64,000 nt of DNA from Streptomyces sp. NRRL F-4489 (GCF_001509485.1 NZ_LLZI01000232.1:124001-188000), one strand, 5' to 3'. Numbered from the stretch's first letter, positions 43,086 through 52,402 are shown. Numbers and translations: made by a program. The notes: generated by a model not told the origin, from the sequence alone.

Positions 43086-46000
43086 TCAGACGCCGGCCGG
43101 CTCCGGGGCGCGGTCGGTGTCCGCGGGGGCCGCCGGACCGCCGCCCTTCCCGGCCCGCTTCGCCGCCTTCTTCGCCGCCCGGCGCTCCTTGCGCAGTTCG
43201 ATGACCGCGTAGAGCGTCGGGACGAGGAGGAGGGTGAGCAGGGTGGAGGTGATCAGACCGCCGATCACGACCACGGCCAGCGGCTGCGAGATGAAACCGC
43301 CGTCGCCGCTGAGCGACAGCGCCATCGGCAGCAGCGCCATGATGGTGGCCAGCGCGGTCATCAGGATCGGGCGGAGCCGGTGCCGGCCGCCCTCGACGAC
43401 CGCCTCCACGATGCCGTAGCCGCGCGACCGGTACTGGTTGATCAGGTCGATCAGCACGATCGCGTTGGTGACCACGATGCCGATCAGCATCAGCATGCCG
43501 ATCATGGCCGGGACGCCCATCGGGGTGCCGGTGGCGACCAGCAGGCCGATCGCGCCGGTGGCCGCGAACGGGATCGAGATCAGCAGGATCAGCGGCTGCA
43601 CGATCGACCGGAAGGTGCCCACCAGCAGCAGGAAGACGATCGCGATGGCCGCCAGCATCGCCAGGCCGAGCGAGGAGAACGCGTCGGACTGGTCCTGGGA
43701 GACGCCGCCGATGGTGGCGGTGGCGCCGGCCGGCAGCTTCAGGGCCTTGATCGTGCTCTGCAGGTCGGTGGAGACCGCGCCGGTGTTGTCGCCGGTGGGC
43801 TTGGCGGTGATGGTCGCCGAGCGGGCGCCGTCGATCCGGGTCATCTGGACCGGCCCCGGCACCGTCTTGACGGTGGCCAGGTCGCCGAGCCGGGCCATGC
43901 CGGACGGGGTCGGCAGCGGCAGGTCCCTCAACTGCGCCTCGGTGGTGGCCGGGTGGCCCGACTTGATCACCACATCGCGCTCGGTGTCGTCCAGGACGGC
44001 CTTGCCGCTGGACGTGCCGCTGACGGCCTGGGCGACGGCCGCGCCGAGCGAGGTCTGGGTGTAACCGGCCGCGGCGGCCCTCTCGTTGGGCGTCACGGAG
44101 ATCCGCGGCACGCTCTGCGCCAGATCGCTCTGCACGTCGGTGACGTGGTCCAGGCCCGCGACGGCCTTGCGGACCTGCTCGGCGGCCCGCTGGAGCACCG
44201 TGCCGTCGCCGGCCTTGACGACCACGCTGAGGTTCTGGTTGCCGAAGCCGCCGCCGCCCGCGGTGACGGTGGTCTCGCCGGCCGCCGGACCGAGCTTGGC
44301 CAGCCCGTCCCGCAGGCGGGTGGTGGCCTTCTCGGAGTCCGCGGAGCTCTTCAGCTTGACCTGGTAGCTGGCCTGGTTGGCGCCGGAGCCGCCGCCGAAC
44401 GCCGCCATGATGCCGGACGAGCCGACGGTGACCTGGTAGTCCGCCACGTCCTCGTCGTCCGCGAGCACCCGCTCGACCCGCTTGGCCTGCGCGTCCGCCG
44501 CGCTGAGGCTGGTGCCCGGCTTCAGCTCCTGCTTGATGCTGAGGGTGTCCTGCTTGCCCTGGTCGAAGAAGGTGGTCTTCAGCAGCGGGGCCATACCGAA
44601 GGTGCCGGCCAGGATCGCCACGGCGATCAGCAGGCTGATCCCGCGGCGGCGGGTGGCGAACCGCAGCACCGGCACGTAGAGCCGCTGGAGCGCGCTGCGG
44701 GACTCCTTCTCCTCCGCCTCGCGGCGCAGCGCCTCGGGGTCGGTGCCCTCGGGGATCTCGGGCGCGCGCAGGAACCAGTACGACAGGACCGGCACCACGG
44801 TCAGCGAGACCAGCAGCGAGGAGAGCAGCGCCACGGTGACGGTGACGGAGAACGAGCCGAAGAGCGCGCCGACCATCCCGCCGACCACGCCGATCGGGAG
44901 GAAGACCGCGACGGTGGTCAGGGTCGAGGAGGTGATCGCGCCGGAGACCTCCTTGACGGCGGTGAGGATGGCCGTGCGGCGCTCCTCGCCGTAGCCCAGG
45001 TGCCGTTTGATGTTCTCCAGGACGACGATCGAGTCGTCGACGACCCGGCCGATGGCGATGGTCAGACCGCCCAGGGTGAGCATGTTCAGGGAGAGGTCGC
45101 CGGTCCACAGCACGATCAGCGTGATGACGACCGACAGCGGGATGGAGACCGCGGTGACCAGCGTCGAGCGCAGGCTCAGCAGGAAGACCAGGATCACCAC
45201 GACCGCCATGACCAGGCCGAGCAGGCCCTCGGTGGTCAGCGACTCGATGGACTTGGAGACCTGCGGGCCCTGGTCGGAGGCGATGGTGACGCGCGCGCCC
45301 GGGCCGAGGTCCTTGCGGATGGCGTCCAGCTTGCCCTTGACCGCGTCGGAGATGGCGACCGCGCTGCCGTCCTGGTTCATCGTCACGGTGACCGAGAGGC
45401 TGGGCCGGCCGTCGGTGCGGGTGATCGAGGTCGGGGTGGCGGAGGTCTCCTTGACGGTGGCGACATCGCCGAGCCGGACGGGCTTGCCGCCCTGGCCGCC
45501 GCCCATCGGGCCGGCCGCCGGGGTCACCATCAGGTCCTTGATCTGCTGGACGGAGGTGAAGCCGGCGCCGACCTGCACGGTGCGGCTCTGCCCGCCCTCG
45601 GAGAACGCGCCGGCCGGCACCGAGGTGCCGCCGGACTGGAGCGCCTGGCCGAGCGCCGAGGAGCTCAGACCCGCGGCGGCCAGCTTCCTGTCGTCCGGGG
45701 TGACCGCGACGATCCGGTCCTGGACGCCGCTGACGCTGACCTGCCCGACGCCGTCGATGTTCTTCAGGTCCGGGACGACGGTGCGGTTGAGCTGGTCGGC
45801 GAGGGTCTGCTGGTCCTTGGTGGTGGAGGAGACGGCCAGTACGACGGTCGGCAGATCGTCGGTCCCGCCGGAGACCACCTGCGGGTCCACGTCCTTGGGC
45901 AGCTTCGCGCGGGCGCGGTTGACGGCCTGCTGGACGTCGGTGACCAGGCGCTTGGAGTCGTTGCCGTAGTCGAACTGCGCCATCACGACACCGGAGCCCT

Positions 46001-46259
46001 CGCTGGAGGTCGAGGTGACGCTCTTGATGCCGTTGACCGCCTGGAGGCCGTTCTCCAGCGGCTCGACGACCTGCTTCTCCACGACGTCGGGCGAGGCGCC
46101 CTGGTACGGGGCGATCACCGACACCATCGGCAGGTCGATGGAGGGCAGCAGCTGCTGCTTGAGCTGCGGGATCGCGATGGCACCGAAAGCGATCGCGACG
46201 ATCGACATCAGCGCTATCAGGCCCCGTTGTACGAGGCTGATTCTGGACAGCCAGGACAT
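43086..46259 (-). CDS. RND-family efflux transporter (AcrB/HAE1-like)
   Basis: 1057-aa inner-membrane proton-driven transporter. Twelve membrane segments in two repeats, each with a large extracytoplasmic loop. Signature parts: N-terminal LVQRGLIALMSIVAIAFGA, the proton-relay Asp pair in GRVVDDSIVVLENI (TM4), and the second-half motif GVPAMIGMLMLIGIVVTNAI. In Gram-negative cells these need a periplasmic adaptor and outer-membrane channel; neither gene is nearby, as expected in an actinobacterium. It lies downstream of a sensor kinase and response regulator on the same strand, which probably control it. Substrate (drug, metal, lipid) unknown. Confidence 0.92.
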   Translation of the reverse strand: MSWLSRISLVQRGLIALMSIVAIAFGAIAIPQLKQQLLPSIDLPMVSVIAPYQGASPDVVEKQVVEPLENGLQAVNGIKSVTSTSSEGSGVVMAQFDYGNDSKRLVTDVQQAVNRARAKLPKDVDPQVVSGGTDDLPTVVLAVSSTTKDQQTLADQLNRTVVPDLKNIDGVGQVSVSGVQDRIVAVTPDDRKLAAAGLSSSALGQALQSGGTSVPAGAFSEGGQSRTVQVGAGFTSVQQIKDLMVTPAAGPMGGGQGGKPVRLGDVATVKETSATPTSITRTDGRPSLSVTVTMNQDGSAVAISDAVKGKLDAIRKDLGPGARVTIASDQGPQVSKSIESLTTEGLLGLVMAVVVILVFLLSLRSTLVTAVSIPLSVVITLIVLWTGDLSLNMLTLGGLTIAIGRVVDDSIVVLENIKRHLGYGEERRTAILTAVKEVSGAITSSTLTTVAVFLPIGVVGGMVGALFGSFSVTVTVALLSSLLVSLTVVPVLSYWFLRAPEIPEGTDPEALRREAEEKESRSALQRLYVPVLRFATRRRGISLLIAVAILAGTFGMAPLLKTTFFDQGKQDTLSIKQELKPGTSLSAADAQAKRVERVLADDEDVADYQVTVGSSGIMAAFGGGSGANQASYQVKLKSSADSEKATTRLRDGLAKLGPAAGETTVTAGGGGFGNQNLSVVVKAGDGTVLQRAAEQVRKAVAGLDHVTDVQSDLAQSVPRISVTPNERAAAAGYTQTSLGAAVAQAVSGTSSGKAVLDDTERDVVIKSGHPATTEAQLRDLPLPTPSGMARLGDLATVKTVPGPVQMTRIDGARSATITAKPTGDNTGAVSTDLQSTIKALKLPAGATATIGGVSQDQSDAFSSLGLAMLAAIAIVFLLLVGTFRSIVQPLILLISIPFAATGAIGLLVATGTPMGVPAMIGMLMLIGIVVTNAIVLIDLINQYRSRGYGIVEAVVEGGRHRLRPILMTALATIMALLPMALSLSGDGGFISQPLAVVVIGGLITSTLLTLLLVPTLYAVIELRKERRAAKKAAKRAGKGGGPAAPADTDRAPEPAGV

Positions 46260-46518
46260 GGGTAGGGGTCTCTCTCTTCTGTTCGCAAAAGCGGGTTCCG
46301 CGGGCGGGCGCACCGGCGGGGGCCGTGCGCGGGCCCGGGGGCGGGGCCGACACCGGCCCACTTACACCCTGCGCCAGGGACCGGCCCGTTTTCGTCGCTC
46401 CCAGGTCGGTTTCCGGCCCGCCGCCCGTACCGCGTCCGCAGTACGGCGGACTCCACCCGCGCTGCACCCCTGGGCGTACGGGCGGACGCCCGGCCCGTGC
46501 CCCCGGCCCGGCGGCGGC

Positions 46519-47205
46519 TCAGTGCGCCCGGGGCCGGACCAGTCCCGACTCGTAGGCGATGACGACGAGTTGGGCCCGGTCGCGGGCGCCGAGCTTGGCC
46601 ATCGCGCGGTTGACGTGGGTCTTGACGGTGAGCGGGCTGACGTCGAGCTGCCCGGCGATCTCGTCGTTGGACAGCCCGCCGGCCACCAGGACCAGCACCT
46701 CGCGCTCCCGGCCGGTGAGGGTGGCCAGCCGCGCCGCGCCCGCACCGCCCGGCCCGTCCTCCCCGGGGTCCTCGCCCTGGGCCAGGAAGCGGGCGATCAG
46801 GCCCTTGGTCGCGGCGGGCGACAGCAGCGCCTCGCCGCCGGCCGCGATCCGGATCGCGTTCAGCATCTCGTCCGGTTCGGCGCCCTTGCCGAGGAAGCCG
46901 CTGGCCCCGGCCCGCAGCGACCGGACCACGTAGTCGTCCACCTCGAACGTGGTCAGGATGACCACCCGCACCCCGTCCAGCTCCGGGTCCCGGCAGATCA
47001 TGCGGGTGGCGGCCAGGCCGTCCGTGCCGGGCATCCGGATGTCCATCAGGACCACGTCGGGCCGCTCGGCGCGGGCGAGTTCGTACGCCTGCGCGCCGTC
47101 GGACGCCTCCCCCACCACGCACATGTCCGGCTCGGAGTCCACCAGGACCCGGAACGCGCTGCGCAGCAGCGCCTGGTCGTCGGCCAGCAGCACCTTGATG
47201 GTCAT
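46519..47205 (-). CDS. LuxR/NarL-family response regulator
   Basis: 228-aa regulator. Receiver: Asp9-Asp10, phospho-acceptor Asp55 (VLMDIRMPG), Thr85/86 and Lys107 (FLGKGAEPDE). C-terminal LuxR-type helix-turn-helix: LTGREREVLVLVAGGLSNDEI and VSPLTVKTHVNRAMAKL. A Gly/Asp/Glu-rich linker joins the two. ATG at 47205 with GAGG eight bases upstream; it begins 16 bases after the sensor kinase stop. Likely target is the downstream RND gene and perhaps its own operon. Confidence 0.95.
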   Translation of the reverse strand: MTIKVLLADDQALLRSAFRVLVDSEPDMCVVGEASDGAQAYELARAERPDVVLMDIRMPGTDGLAATRMICRDPELDGVRVVILTTFEVDDYVVRSLRAGASGFLGKGAEPDEMLNAIRIAAGGEALLSPAATKGLIARFLAQGEDPGEDGPGGAGAARLATLTGREREVLVLVAGGLSNDEIAGQLDVSPLTVKTHVNRAMAKLGARDRAQLVVIAYESGLVRPRAH

Positions 47206-47221
47206 CCCCGTGTCCTCGCGC

Positions 47222-48478
47222 TCAGGTCGGCTCGGCGGTACGCGCGCCGCCCAGCGGCAGGGTGACCCGCACCTGGAAGCCGCCCGCCGCGCGGGGGCCG
47301 GTGTCGACCGTGCCGCGCAGCGCCTGGACGCGTTCGCGCATCCCGATGAGACCATGCCCGCCGCCGCGCTCCGGCACGGCCCCCTCCCCCGGGCCGCGGC
47401 CGTCGTCCAGGACGGCGACGGTCAGCGCGGTGCCGGTGTGGCCGATGCGGACGGTGGCGCGGGCGCCGTCGCCGGCGTGCTTGCGGACGTTGGTCAGCGC
47501 CTCCTGGACGACGCGGTAGGCGGTCAGGTCCACCGAGGCGGGCAGCGCCGGCGGCGGCCCGGGCGGCAGCTCCACCGCGACCGGCAGACCGGCTCGGACG
47601 AACCCCTCGACGAGCTGGTCCAGCACGCCCAGGCCCGGCGTGGGCTCGGTGGGCGCGGTCGGGTCGTCGGACTGGCGCAGCAGCCCGACCGTGGCGCGCA
47701 GCTCCTCCAGCGCCGACCGGGACGCCTCCCGGACGTGCGCGAGGGCCTGTTTGGCCTGGTCGGGGCGGTTGTCCATGACGTGCGAGGCGACCCCGGCCTG
47801 GACGTTGACCAGGGCGATGTGGTGGGCGACCACGTCGTGCAGTTCGCGGGCGATGCGCAGCCGCTCCTCGGCGACCCGGCGGCGGGCCTCCTCCTCGCGG
47901 GTGCGCTCGGCGCGTTCGGCGCGTTCGCGGATGGCGTCGACGTAGGCGCGGCGGCTGCGCACCGCGTCGCCGGCCGCCGCGGCCAGCCCCGTCCAGGCGA
48001 GGATCCCGACGTTCTCCTGGGCGTACCAGGGGCGGTCGCCGAAGAGCATCGCGGCGGCGGTCAGCACCACGCAGGTCAGCGCGCCGGTCCGCCAAGTGGT
48101 GGGCCGGTCGGTGCGGGACGCGACGGTGTACAGGGCGATCACCGCGGCGCCGGCCACCGGGGCGCGCGGGTCGTCGGAGCGGGCGACCAGTTCCACGATG
48201 GTCAGCGAGCCGGTGGCGGCCAGCACCGTGCGGGGCAGCCGGCTGCGCAGCACCAGCGCGCCGGAGGCGAGCGCGGCGAGCACCACGGTGGTGGCGGTGA
48301 GGTGGCTGGGGCCGAAGCGGGGCGGCTGGCCGCCGTGGCCGTGCCGCCCGGCCACCGCGCCGCACAGGATCGCCACGAACGCCAGCGCCGCCAGGGCGGC
48401 GTCGAACGCGAGGCGGTGCGTCCGGTGCCACTGGCGGAGGCGGGCGACGCGGGAGGCGTCCTGGGCGGAGGCGGTCAC
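47222..48478 (-). CDS. Sensor histidine kinase
   Basis: 418-aa NarL-partner sensor kinase of the HisKA_3 type. Four to six membrane segments in the first 165 residues, no large sensor domain, then the H-box RELHDVVAHHIALV (His214), and an HATPase domain with NVRKHAGDGA, VLDDGRGPGEG and GHGLIGMRERV. With so little outside the membrane it may sense membrane stress or a membrane-soluble ligand. GTG start at 48478. Downstream follow the response regulator and an RND pump, so the three form a plausible signal-and-response unit. Confidence 0.94.
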   Translation of the reverse strand: MTASAQDASRVARLRQWHRTHRLAFDAALAALAFVAILCGAVAGRHGHGGQPPRFGPSHLTATTVVLAALASGALVLRSRLPRTVLAATGSLTIVELVARSDDPRAPVAGAAVIALYTVASRTDRPTTWRTGALTCVVLTAAAMLFGDRPWYAQENVGILAWTGLAAAAGDAVRSRRAYVDAIRERAERAERTREEEARRRVAEERLRIARELHDVVAHHIALVNVQAGVASHVMDNRPDQAKQALAHVREASRSALEELRATVGLLRQSDDPTAPTEPTPGLGVLDQLVEGFVRAGLPVAVELPPGPPPALPASVDLTAYRVVQEALTNVRKHAGDGARATVRIGHTGTALTVAVLDDGRGPGEGAVPERGGGHGLIGMRERVQALRGTVDTGPRAAGGFQVRVTLPLGGARTAEPT

Positions 48479-48559
48479 GGGGGAACGGTAGCGCCCCGGC
48501 CGCCGTGGCGGGCCGGGGCGCTGTCCGGTAGTGCGCTGGGTGTGCGGTATCCGGCCGGA

Positions 48560-48838
48560 TCAGCCGGGGATGAGGCCGTCGTCGCTGAGCATCTCGCGGA
48601 CCTCGTCGAGGCCGGCGTCCGGACCCGGGAGGATCAGCTCGGAGGGCTCCAGGGAGTCGTCCGGCAGCGGGGTGCCCAGGCTGCGGACGGCGTCCAGCAG
48701 GGCCCCCAGGGTGCGCCGGAATCCGGCCTCGTCACCGCTCTCCATCTCGTCGAGCAGTTCGTCGTCCAGCTTGTTGAGCTCGATGAAGTGGGCGTCGTCC
48801 AGCTTCACCTGGCCCTCCCCCATGATCCGTACGATCAC
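48560..48838 (-). CDS. PspA-associated protein PspAA
   Basis: 92-aa acidic protein beginning VIVRIMGEGQVKLDD, followed by LNKLDDELLDEMESGDE and a C-terminal EVREMLSDDGLIPG. This is the PspAA protein known to follow PspA in actinobacteria and archaea; its role is probably to modulate PspA function. The GTG at 48838 has AGGGAG six bases upstream; the longer open frame adds only Arg/Gly-rich residues. It lies 80 bases behind pspA in the same direction, with a hairpin between. Confidence 0.92.
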   Translation of the reverse strand: MIVRIMGEGQVKLDDAHFIELNKLDDELLDEMESGDEAGFRRTLGALLDAVRSLGTPLPDDSLEPSELILPGPDAGLDEVREMLSDDGLIPG

Positions 48839-48880
48839 GACGGTCTCCCTACGTTCCGGTCGGGCGGGATCGCTGCGGGG

Positions 48881-48912
48881 GCGGCGGCCGCCCGTACGGG
48901 GCCGGCCGCCGC
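48881..48912 (-). terminator. Hairpin between pspA and pspAA
   Basis: Stem GCGGCGGCCG with its complement and a palindromic inner CCCGTACGGG, seven bases after the pspA stop. It may attenuate read-through and keep pspAA below pspA. Confidence 0.5.
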
Positions 48913-48918
48913 CGTCCG

Positions 48919-49725
48919 TCACTGCTTGTCGAACCGCGGGTGCTGCTGCGGGGCCTGGGGGGCCTGCTGGGCGGCACCGCCCTGGCCGCCCTCGATGGCC
49001 TGCTGCTGCGCGGACGGGCCGCCGGCCAGCTCGGCCTTCATCCGCTGGAGCTCCAGCTCCACGTCGCTGCCGCCGGAGAGGCGGTCCAGCTCGGCGGTGA
49101 TGTCGTCCTTGGCCATACCGGACGGGTCGTCCAGCGCGCCGGAGGCCATCAGCTCGTCGATGGCGCCGGCCCGGGCCTGGAGCTGGGCGGTGCGGTCCTC
49201 GGCCCGCTGGATGGCCAGGCCGACGTCGCCCATCTCCTCGGAGATACCGGAGAACGCCTCGCCGATCCGGGTCTGCGCCTGGGCGGCGGTGTAGGTGGCC
49301 TTGATCGTCTCCTTCTTCGTCCGGAAGGCGTCGACCTTGGCCTGGAGGCGCTGCGCGGCGAGGGTGAGCTTCTCCTCCTCGCCCTGGAGGGTCTGGTGCT
49401 GCGTCTCCAGGTCGGTGACCTGCTGCTGCAGCGCGCTGCGGCGGGTCAGCGCCTCGCGGGCCAGGTCCTCGCGGCCGAGCGCCAGCGCCTTGCGGCCCTG
49501 GTCCTCCAGCTTGGCGGACTGGCCCTGGAGCTGGTTGAGCTGCAGCTCCAGGCGCTTGCGGGAGGTCGCCACGTCGGCGACGCCGCGGCGGACCTTCTGG
49601 AGCAGTTCGAGCTGCTTCTGGTACGAGTAGTCAAGGGTCTCGCGCGGGTCTTCGGCCCGGTCAAGGGCCTTGTTGGCCTTCGCGCGGAAGATCATCCCCA
49701 TCCGCTTCATGACACCATCGCTCAT
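48919..49725 (-). CDS. pspA: Phage shock protein A (PspA/IM30)
   Basis: 268-aa coiled-coil protein of the PspA/Vipp1 (ESCRT-III-like) family, which forms rods on damaged membranes and maintains proton motive force. Start MSDGVMKRMGMIFRAK contains the amphipathic helix; residues 25-200 are continuous helices (KQLELLQKVRRGVAD, QQQVTDLETQHQTLQGEE). The C-terminal 40 residues are Gln/Gly/Ala-rich and disordered. ATG start. Followed by pspAA; divergent from the DUF3043 gene. Induction by envelope stress is usual for the family, but no regulator is recognisable here. Confidence 0.95.
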   Translation of the reverse strand: MSDGVMKRMGMIFRAKANKALDRAEDPRETLDYSYQKQLELLQKVRRGVADVATSRKRLELQLNQLQGQSAKLEDQGRKALALGREDLAREALTRRSALQQQVTDLETQHQTLQGEEEKLTLAAQRLQAKVDAFRTKKETIKATYTAAQAQTRIGEAFSGISEEMGDVGLAIQRAEDRTAQLQARAGAIDELMASGALDDPSGMAKDDITAELDRLSGGSDVELELQRMKAELAGGPSAQQQAIEGGQGGAAQQAPQAPQQHPRFDKQ

Positions 49726-50050
49726 GGGCCTCGCGCGCCCCCTTCTGACCGACTTGCATCGGGCTTAGGCTCCAGCACATCTACAGACCCCACAGTACGG
49801 GCCCTGGTTCCATTACCGCACCGTTCGGGCCCGGATGCGCTCCTCCTCCAGGACGATCGGGGCCGCCGGCTTCTCCCGCCCAGGGAGTAGACGGGGAGTA
49901 GGGAGGTCCCGGGGAGCGGCGCCCCGACCGGTCCGTTCCGCCGCGCCCGGTCCGTTTCCACCGCGTCCGCGCGGCACGGCCGGCGCCGTTGCCGGATCGT
50001 TCCCCGCCGTCCCGCCGCTCATGCGCGGCGAGCACGTACTCTTGGGTGTT
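49726..50050. other. 325-bp divergent intergenic region (pspA / DUF3043)
   Basis: No gene with normal codon use is seen. The promoters of both neighbours should be here, but I cannot name convincing -35/-10 pairs. A short direct repeat GGGAGTAG occurs twice at about 49880-49905. Confidence 0.4.
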
Positions 50051-50647
50051 GTGTTCCGAAGCCGTTCGAAGGAAGAGCAGGCCGCGGCCGCCAAGGTGAC
50101 CGCGCCCCAGCCCCAGCAGCCCCGCGACCCGCAGGCCCCCAAGGGCCGCCCGACGCCCAAGCGCAGCGCGGCCCAGTCGCAGCGCCGCACCCGCGCGCAC
50201 ACGCCGGCCAACCGCAAGGAGGCCGCCAAGGCGCAGCGGGAGGCCCGCCGCGTCGAGATGGCCCGCCAGCGCGAGGCGCTGGCCAACGGCGACGAGCGCT
50301 ATCTGCCGGTGCGCGACAAGGGCCCGGTGCGCCGCTTCGCCCGGGACTACGTCGACTCCCGCTGGTGCGTGGCGGAGTTCTTCCTGCCGATGGCCGTGGT
50401 GATCCTGGTGCTCACCATGATCCGGGTGCCGCAGATCCAGTCGATCGCGCTGCTGCTGTGGATGATCATCATCGTGCTGATCGTGGTGGACTCGGCGGTG
50501 ATCTGGTTCCGGCTGGGCAAGCTGCTCCCGCAGCGCTTCCCGAAGGAGAACCACAAGGGCGCCCGCGCCTACGCGGTGATGCGCACGCTCCAGATGCGCC
50601 GGCTGCGGCTGCCGAAGCCGCAGGTCAAGCGCGGTCAGCGGCCTTGA
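50051..50647 (+). CDS. DUF3043 membrane protein
   Basis: 198-aa protein: charged cytoplasmic N-terminus rich in Arg, Lys, Gln and Ala (1-85), motif ANGDERYLPVRDKGPVRRF (about residues 77-97), then two membrane segments (around 110-130 and 135-155) and a basic C-terminus RLRLPKPQVKRGQR. This architecture is diagnostic of the actinobacterial DUF3043 family; function unknown. The start is set at GTG 50051 (VFRSRSKEEQ) by comparison with family starts; no good Shine-Dalgarno precedes it. The gene stands alone and ends in a bidirectional terminator. Confidence 0.85.
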   Translation: MFRSRSKEEQAAAAKVTAPQPQQPRDPQAPKGRPTPKRSAAQSQRRTRAHTPANRKEAAKAQREARRVEMARQREALANGDERYLPVRDKGPVRRFARDYVDSRWCVAEFFLPMAVVILVLTMIRVPQIQSIALLLWMIIIVLIVVDSAVIWFRLGKLLPQRFPKENHKGARAYAVMRTLQMRRLRLPKPQVKRGQRP

Positions 50648-50710
50648 TCCGACGACGACACTGATACCGCACGGCGCCGTCCGAAGAGGCGCCGGTGCGT
50701 GAACGGCTCC

Positions 50711-50743
50711 GCGGCGGGGTCCGGCCGGTCCGGACCCCGCCGC
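50711..50743. terminator. Bidirectional terminator
   Basis: 14-base perfect stem GCGGCGGGGTCCGG with its complement and a five-base loop between convergent stops at 50647 and 50781. Confidence 0.75.
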
Positions 50744-50780
50744 GCCGCGTCGTACGGCTGCCGGCCTTGAGCCGGTCCGG

Positions 50781-50993
50781 CTAGCTCTCGTCGGCGTGCA
50801 GGCTCATCGGCCCCGCGTAGACCTCCGAGCCGTCCTCGAACAGCCGGACCTGGTCCACACCGCCGTCGAGGAGATCGCGCCACTGCTCCCCGATCCAGGA
50901 CTCGGCGTCGCCCTGGGTCGTGAACTCCTCCGGCTCGACGGTGGGTACCGCCTCCGAACCGTCCGCCTTCTCGAACCGCCACGTCCACGCCAT
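50781..50993 (-). CDS. Small conserved hypothetical protein
   Basis: 70-aa acidic protein (MAWTWRFEKADGSEAVP, later FTTQGDAESWIGEQWRDLL). Predicted to be a small alpha/beta fold; a similar small protein is widespread in streptomycetes, function unknown. ATG at 50993 is preceded at five bases by AGGAGG, the strongest start signal in this stretch. It stands alone, divergent from the cobU fusion gene. Confidence 0.8.
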   Translation of the reverse strand: MAWTWRFEKADGSEAVPTVEPEEFTTQGDAESWIGEQWRDLLDGGVDQVRLFEDGSEVYAGPMSLHADES

Positions 50994-51163
50994 GTGCGCC
51001 TCCTGGAGTCCCACCGGATCCGCCGGGTCCGCCGATCTTGCCCCGCGGGCCGGGCACCCCGGCGCGCGCCGGGCTCCCGGATCGGGCTTCCCCGCTTGAT
51101 CGGAAGCCTAACGGCCCTGTCGAGGGGTGCCCCCGCGCGCCCGCGCGAGGGGGGCCGGGGAAA

Positions 51164-52402
51164 ATGGCGCGGGTGGATCTGACTCTCCTCGGCACCGGGG
51201 CCCCGCGGGGGCTGCCGCGCCCCGAGTGCCCGTGTGCCGCCTGCGCGACCGCCGTCGGCGGCGAGGCGCGGGCCGCCACCGCCCTGCTCGTGGACGGCGC
51301 GCTGCTGCTCGATCTGACGCCCGGCCCGGCGTTCGCGGCCGCCCGGGCCGGCCGGTCGCTGGCCGGGGTCCGCCAGGTGCTGCTCTCCCATCCGCACGAC
51401 GGGCCGGCGCTGGAGGTCCCGGCCGGGCTGCCGCAGCCGGCCCGGGTCGCGGACGGCCGCGAGCTGGCGCTGCTGGACGGGCACCGGGTGCGGGCGGTCG
51501 CGGTGGACGTCCCCGGCACCGGCTACGAGGTCACCGGCGGCGACGGCGAACGGCTGCTGTACCTGCCGCCGGGCGCCGCCCCGGCCGGCCTCGACGAGAC
51601 GGGCGACGGCGCCCCGGGCGGGCACCCGGGCCCGTACGACATGGTGCTGCTGGACGTGCTGGCGCGGCCGGAGGCGCTGGCCCGGCTGCGGGCGAGCGGC
51701 GCGGTGGACGCGGCGACCGATGTGGTGGCCGTGCACCTGGACCACACCGTGCCGCCCGGCCCGGAACTCCACCGCCGGCTGGCGGCGCTGGGCGCTCGCG
51801 CGGTGCCGGACGGCACGTCGCTGGTGGTCGGCGAGTACCACGCGGTGCCGGACCTGCCGCGCCGGACGCTCGTCCTGGGCGGGGCGCGCAGCGGGAAGTC
51901 GGTGGAGGCCGAGCGGCGCCTGATGGCGTTCCCCGAGGTGGTGTACGTGGCCACCGGCGGCATCCGGGAGGGCGACGAGGACTGGGCGCACCGGGTGGCG
52001 CTGCACCGCGAGCGGCGCCCGCCGGGCTGGCGGACCGCCGAGACCTGCGATCTGCTGCCGCTGCTGGCCCAGCCGGCGACCGCGCCGCCGCTGCTGATCG
52101 ACTGCCTGTCGCTGTGGCTGACGCACGCCATGGACGAGGCCGGGGCGTGGGACGACGCGGTCTGGGAGGCGGGCGGCCGGCGGGCGCTGCGGGAGCGGTG
52201 CGAGGCGCTGGTGGCGGCGGTACGGGAGACCCGGCGGCGGGTGGTGGCGGTGAGCAACGAGGTCGGGTCGGGCGTCGTCCCGGCGACCCCGGCGGGCCGC
52301 CGCTTCCGGGACGAACTGGGGCGGCTGAACGCGGCGTTCGGCGCGGAGTGCGAGCAGCTGCTGCTGGTGGTCGCGGGCCAGGCGCTTGCGCTGCGCGGCT
52401 GA
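51164..52402 (+). CDS. cobU: MBL-like domain fused to CobU (adenosylcobinamide kinase/guanylyltransferase)
   Basis: 412-aa fusion. Residues 1-230 resemble a metallo-beta-lactamase-type domain: GTGAPRGLPRPECPCAAC with Cys22, Cys24, Cys27, and SHPHDG (76-80) where HXHXDH would be expected, but the last ligands are lost. Residues 233-412 are CobU, with the P-loop LVLGGARSGKS (239-246), the guanylylated His region EDWAHRVALHRERRP and NEVGSGVVP. CobU phosphorylates adenosylcobinamide and attaches GMP in cobalamin synthesis. ATG at 51164 or GTG at 51173 may start. Downstream are a methyltransferase-like gene, cobT and cobS. Confidence 0.9.
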   Translation: MARVDLTLLGTGAPRGLPRPECPCAACATAVGGEARAATALLVDGALLLDLTPGPAFAAARAGRSLAGVRQVLLSHPHDGPALEVPAGLPQPARVADGRELALLDGHRVRAVAVDVPGTGYEVTGGDGERLLYLPPGAAPAGLDETGDGAPGGHPGPYDMVLLDVLARPEALARLRASGAVDAATDVVAVHLDHTVPPGPELHRRLAALGARAVPDGTSLVVGEYHAVPDLPRRTLVLGGARSGKSVEAERRLMAFPEVVYVATGGIREGDEDWAHRVALHRERRPPGWRTAETCDLLPLLAQPATAPPLLIDCLSLWLTHAMDEAGAWDDAVWEAGGRRALRERCEALVAAVRETRRRVVAVSNEVGSGVVPATPAGRRFRDELGRLNAAFGAECEQLLLVVAGQALALRG

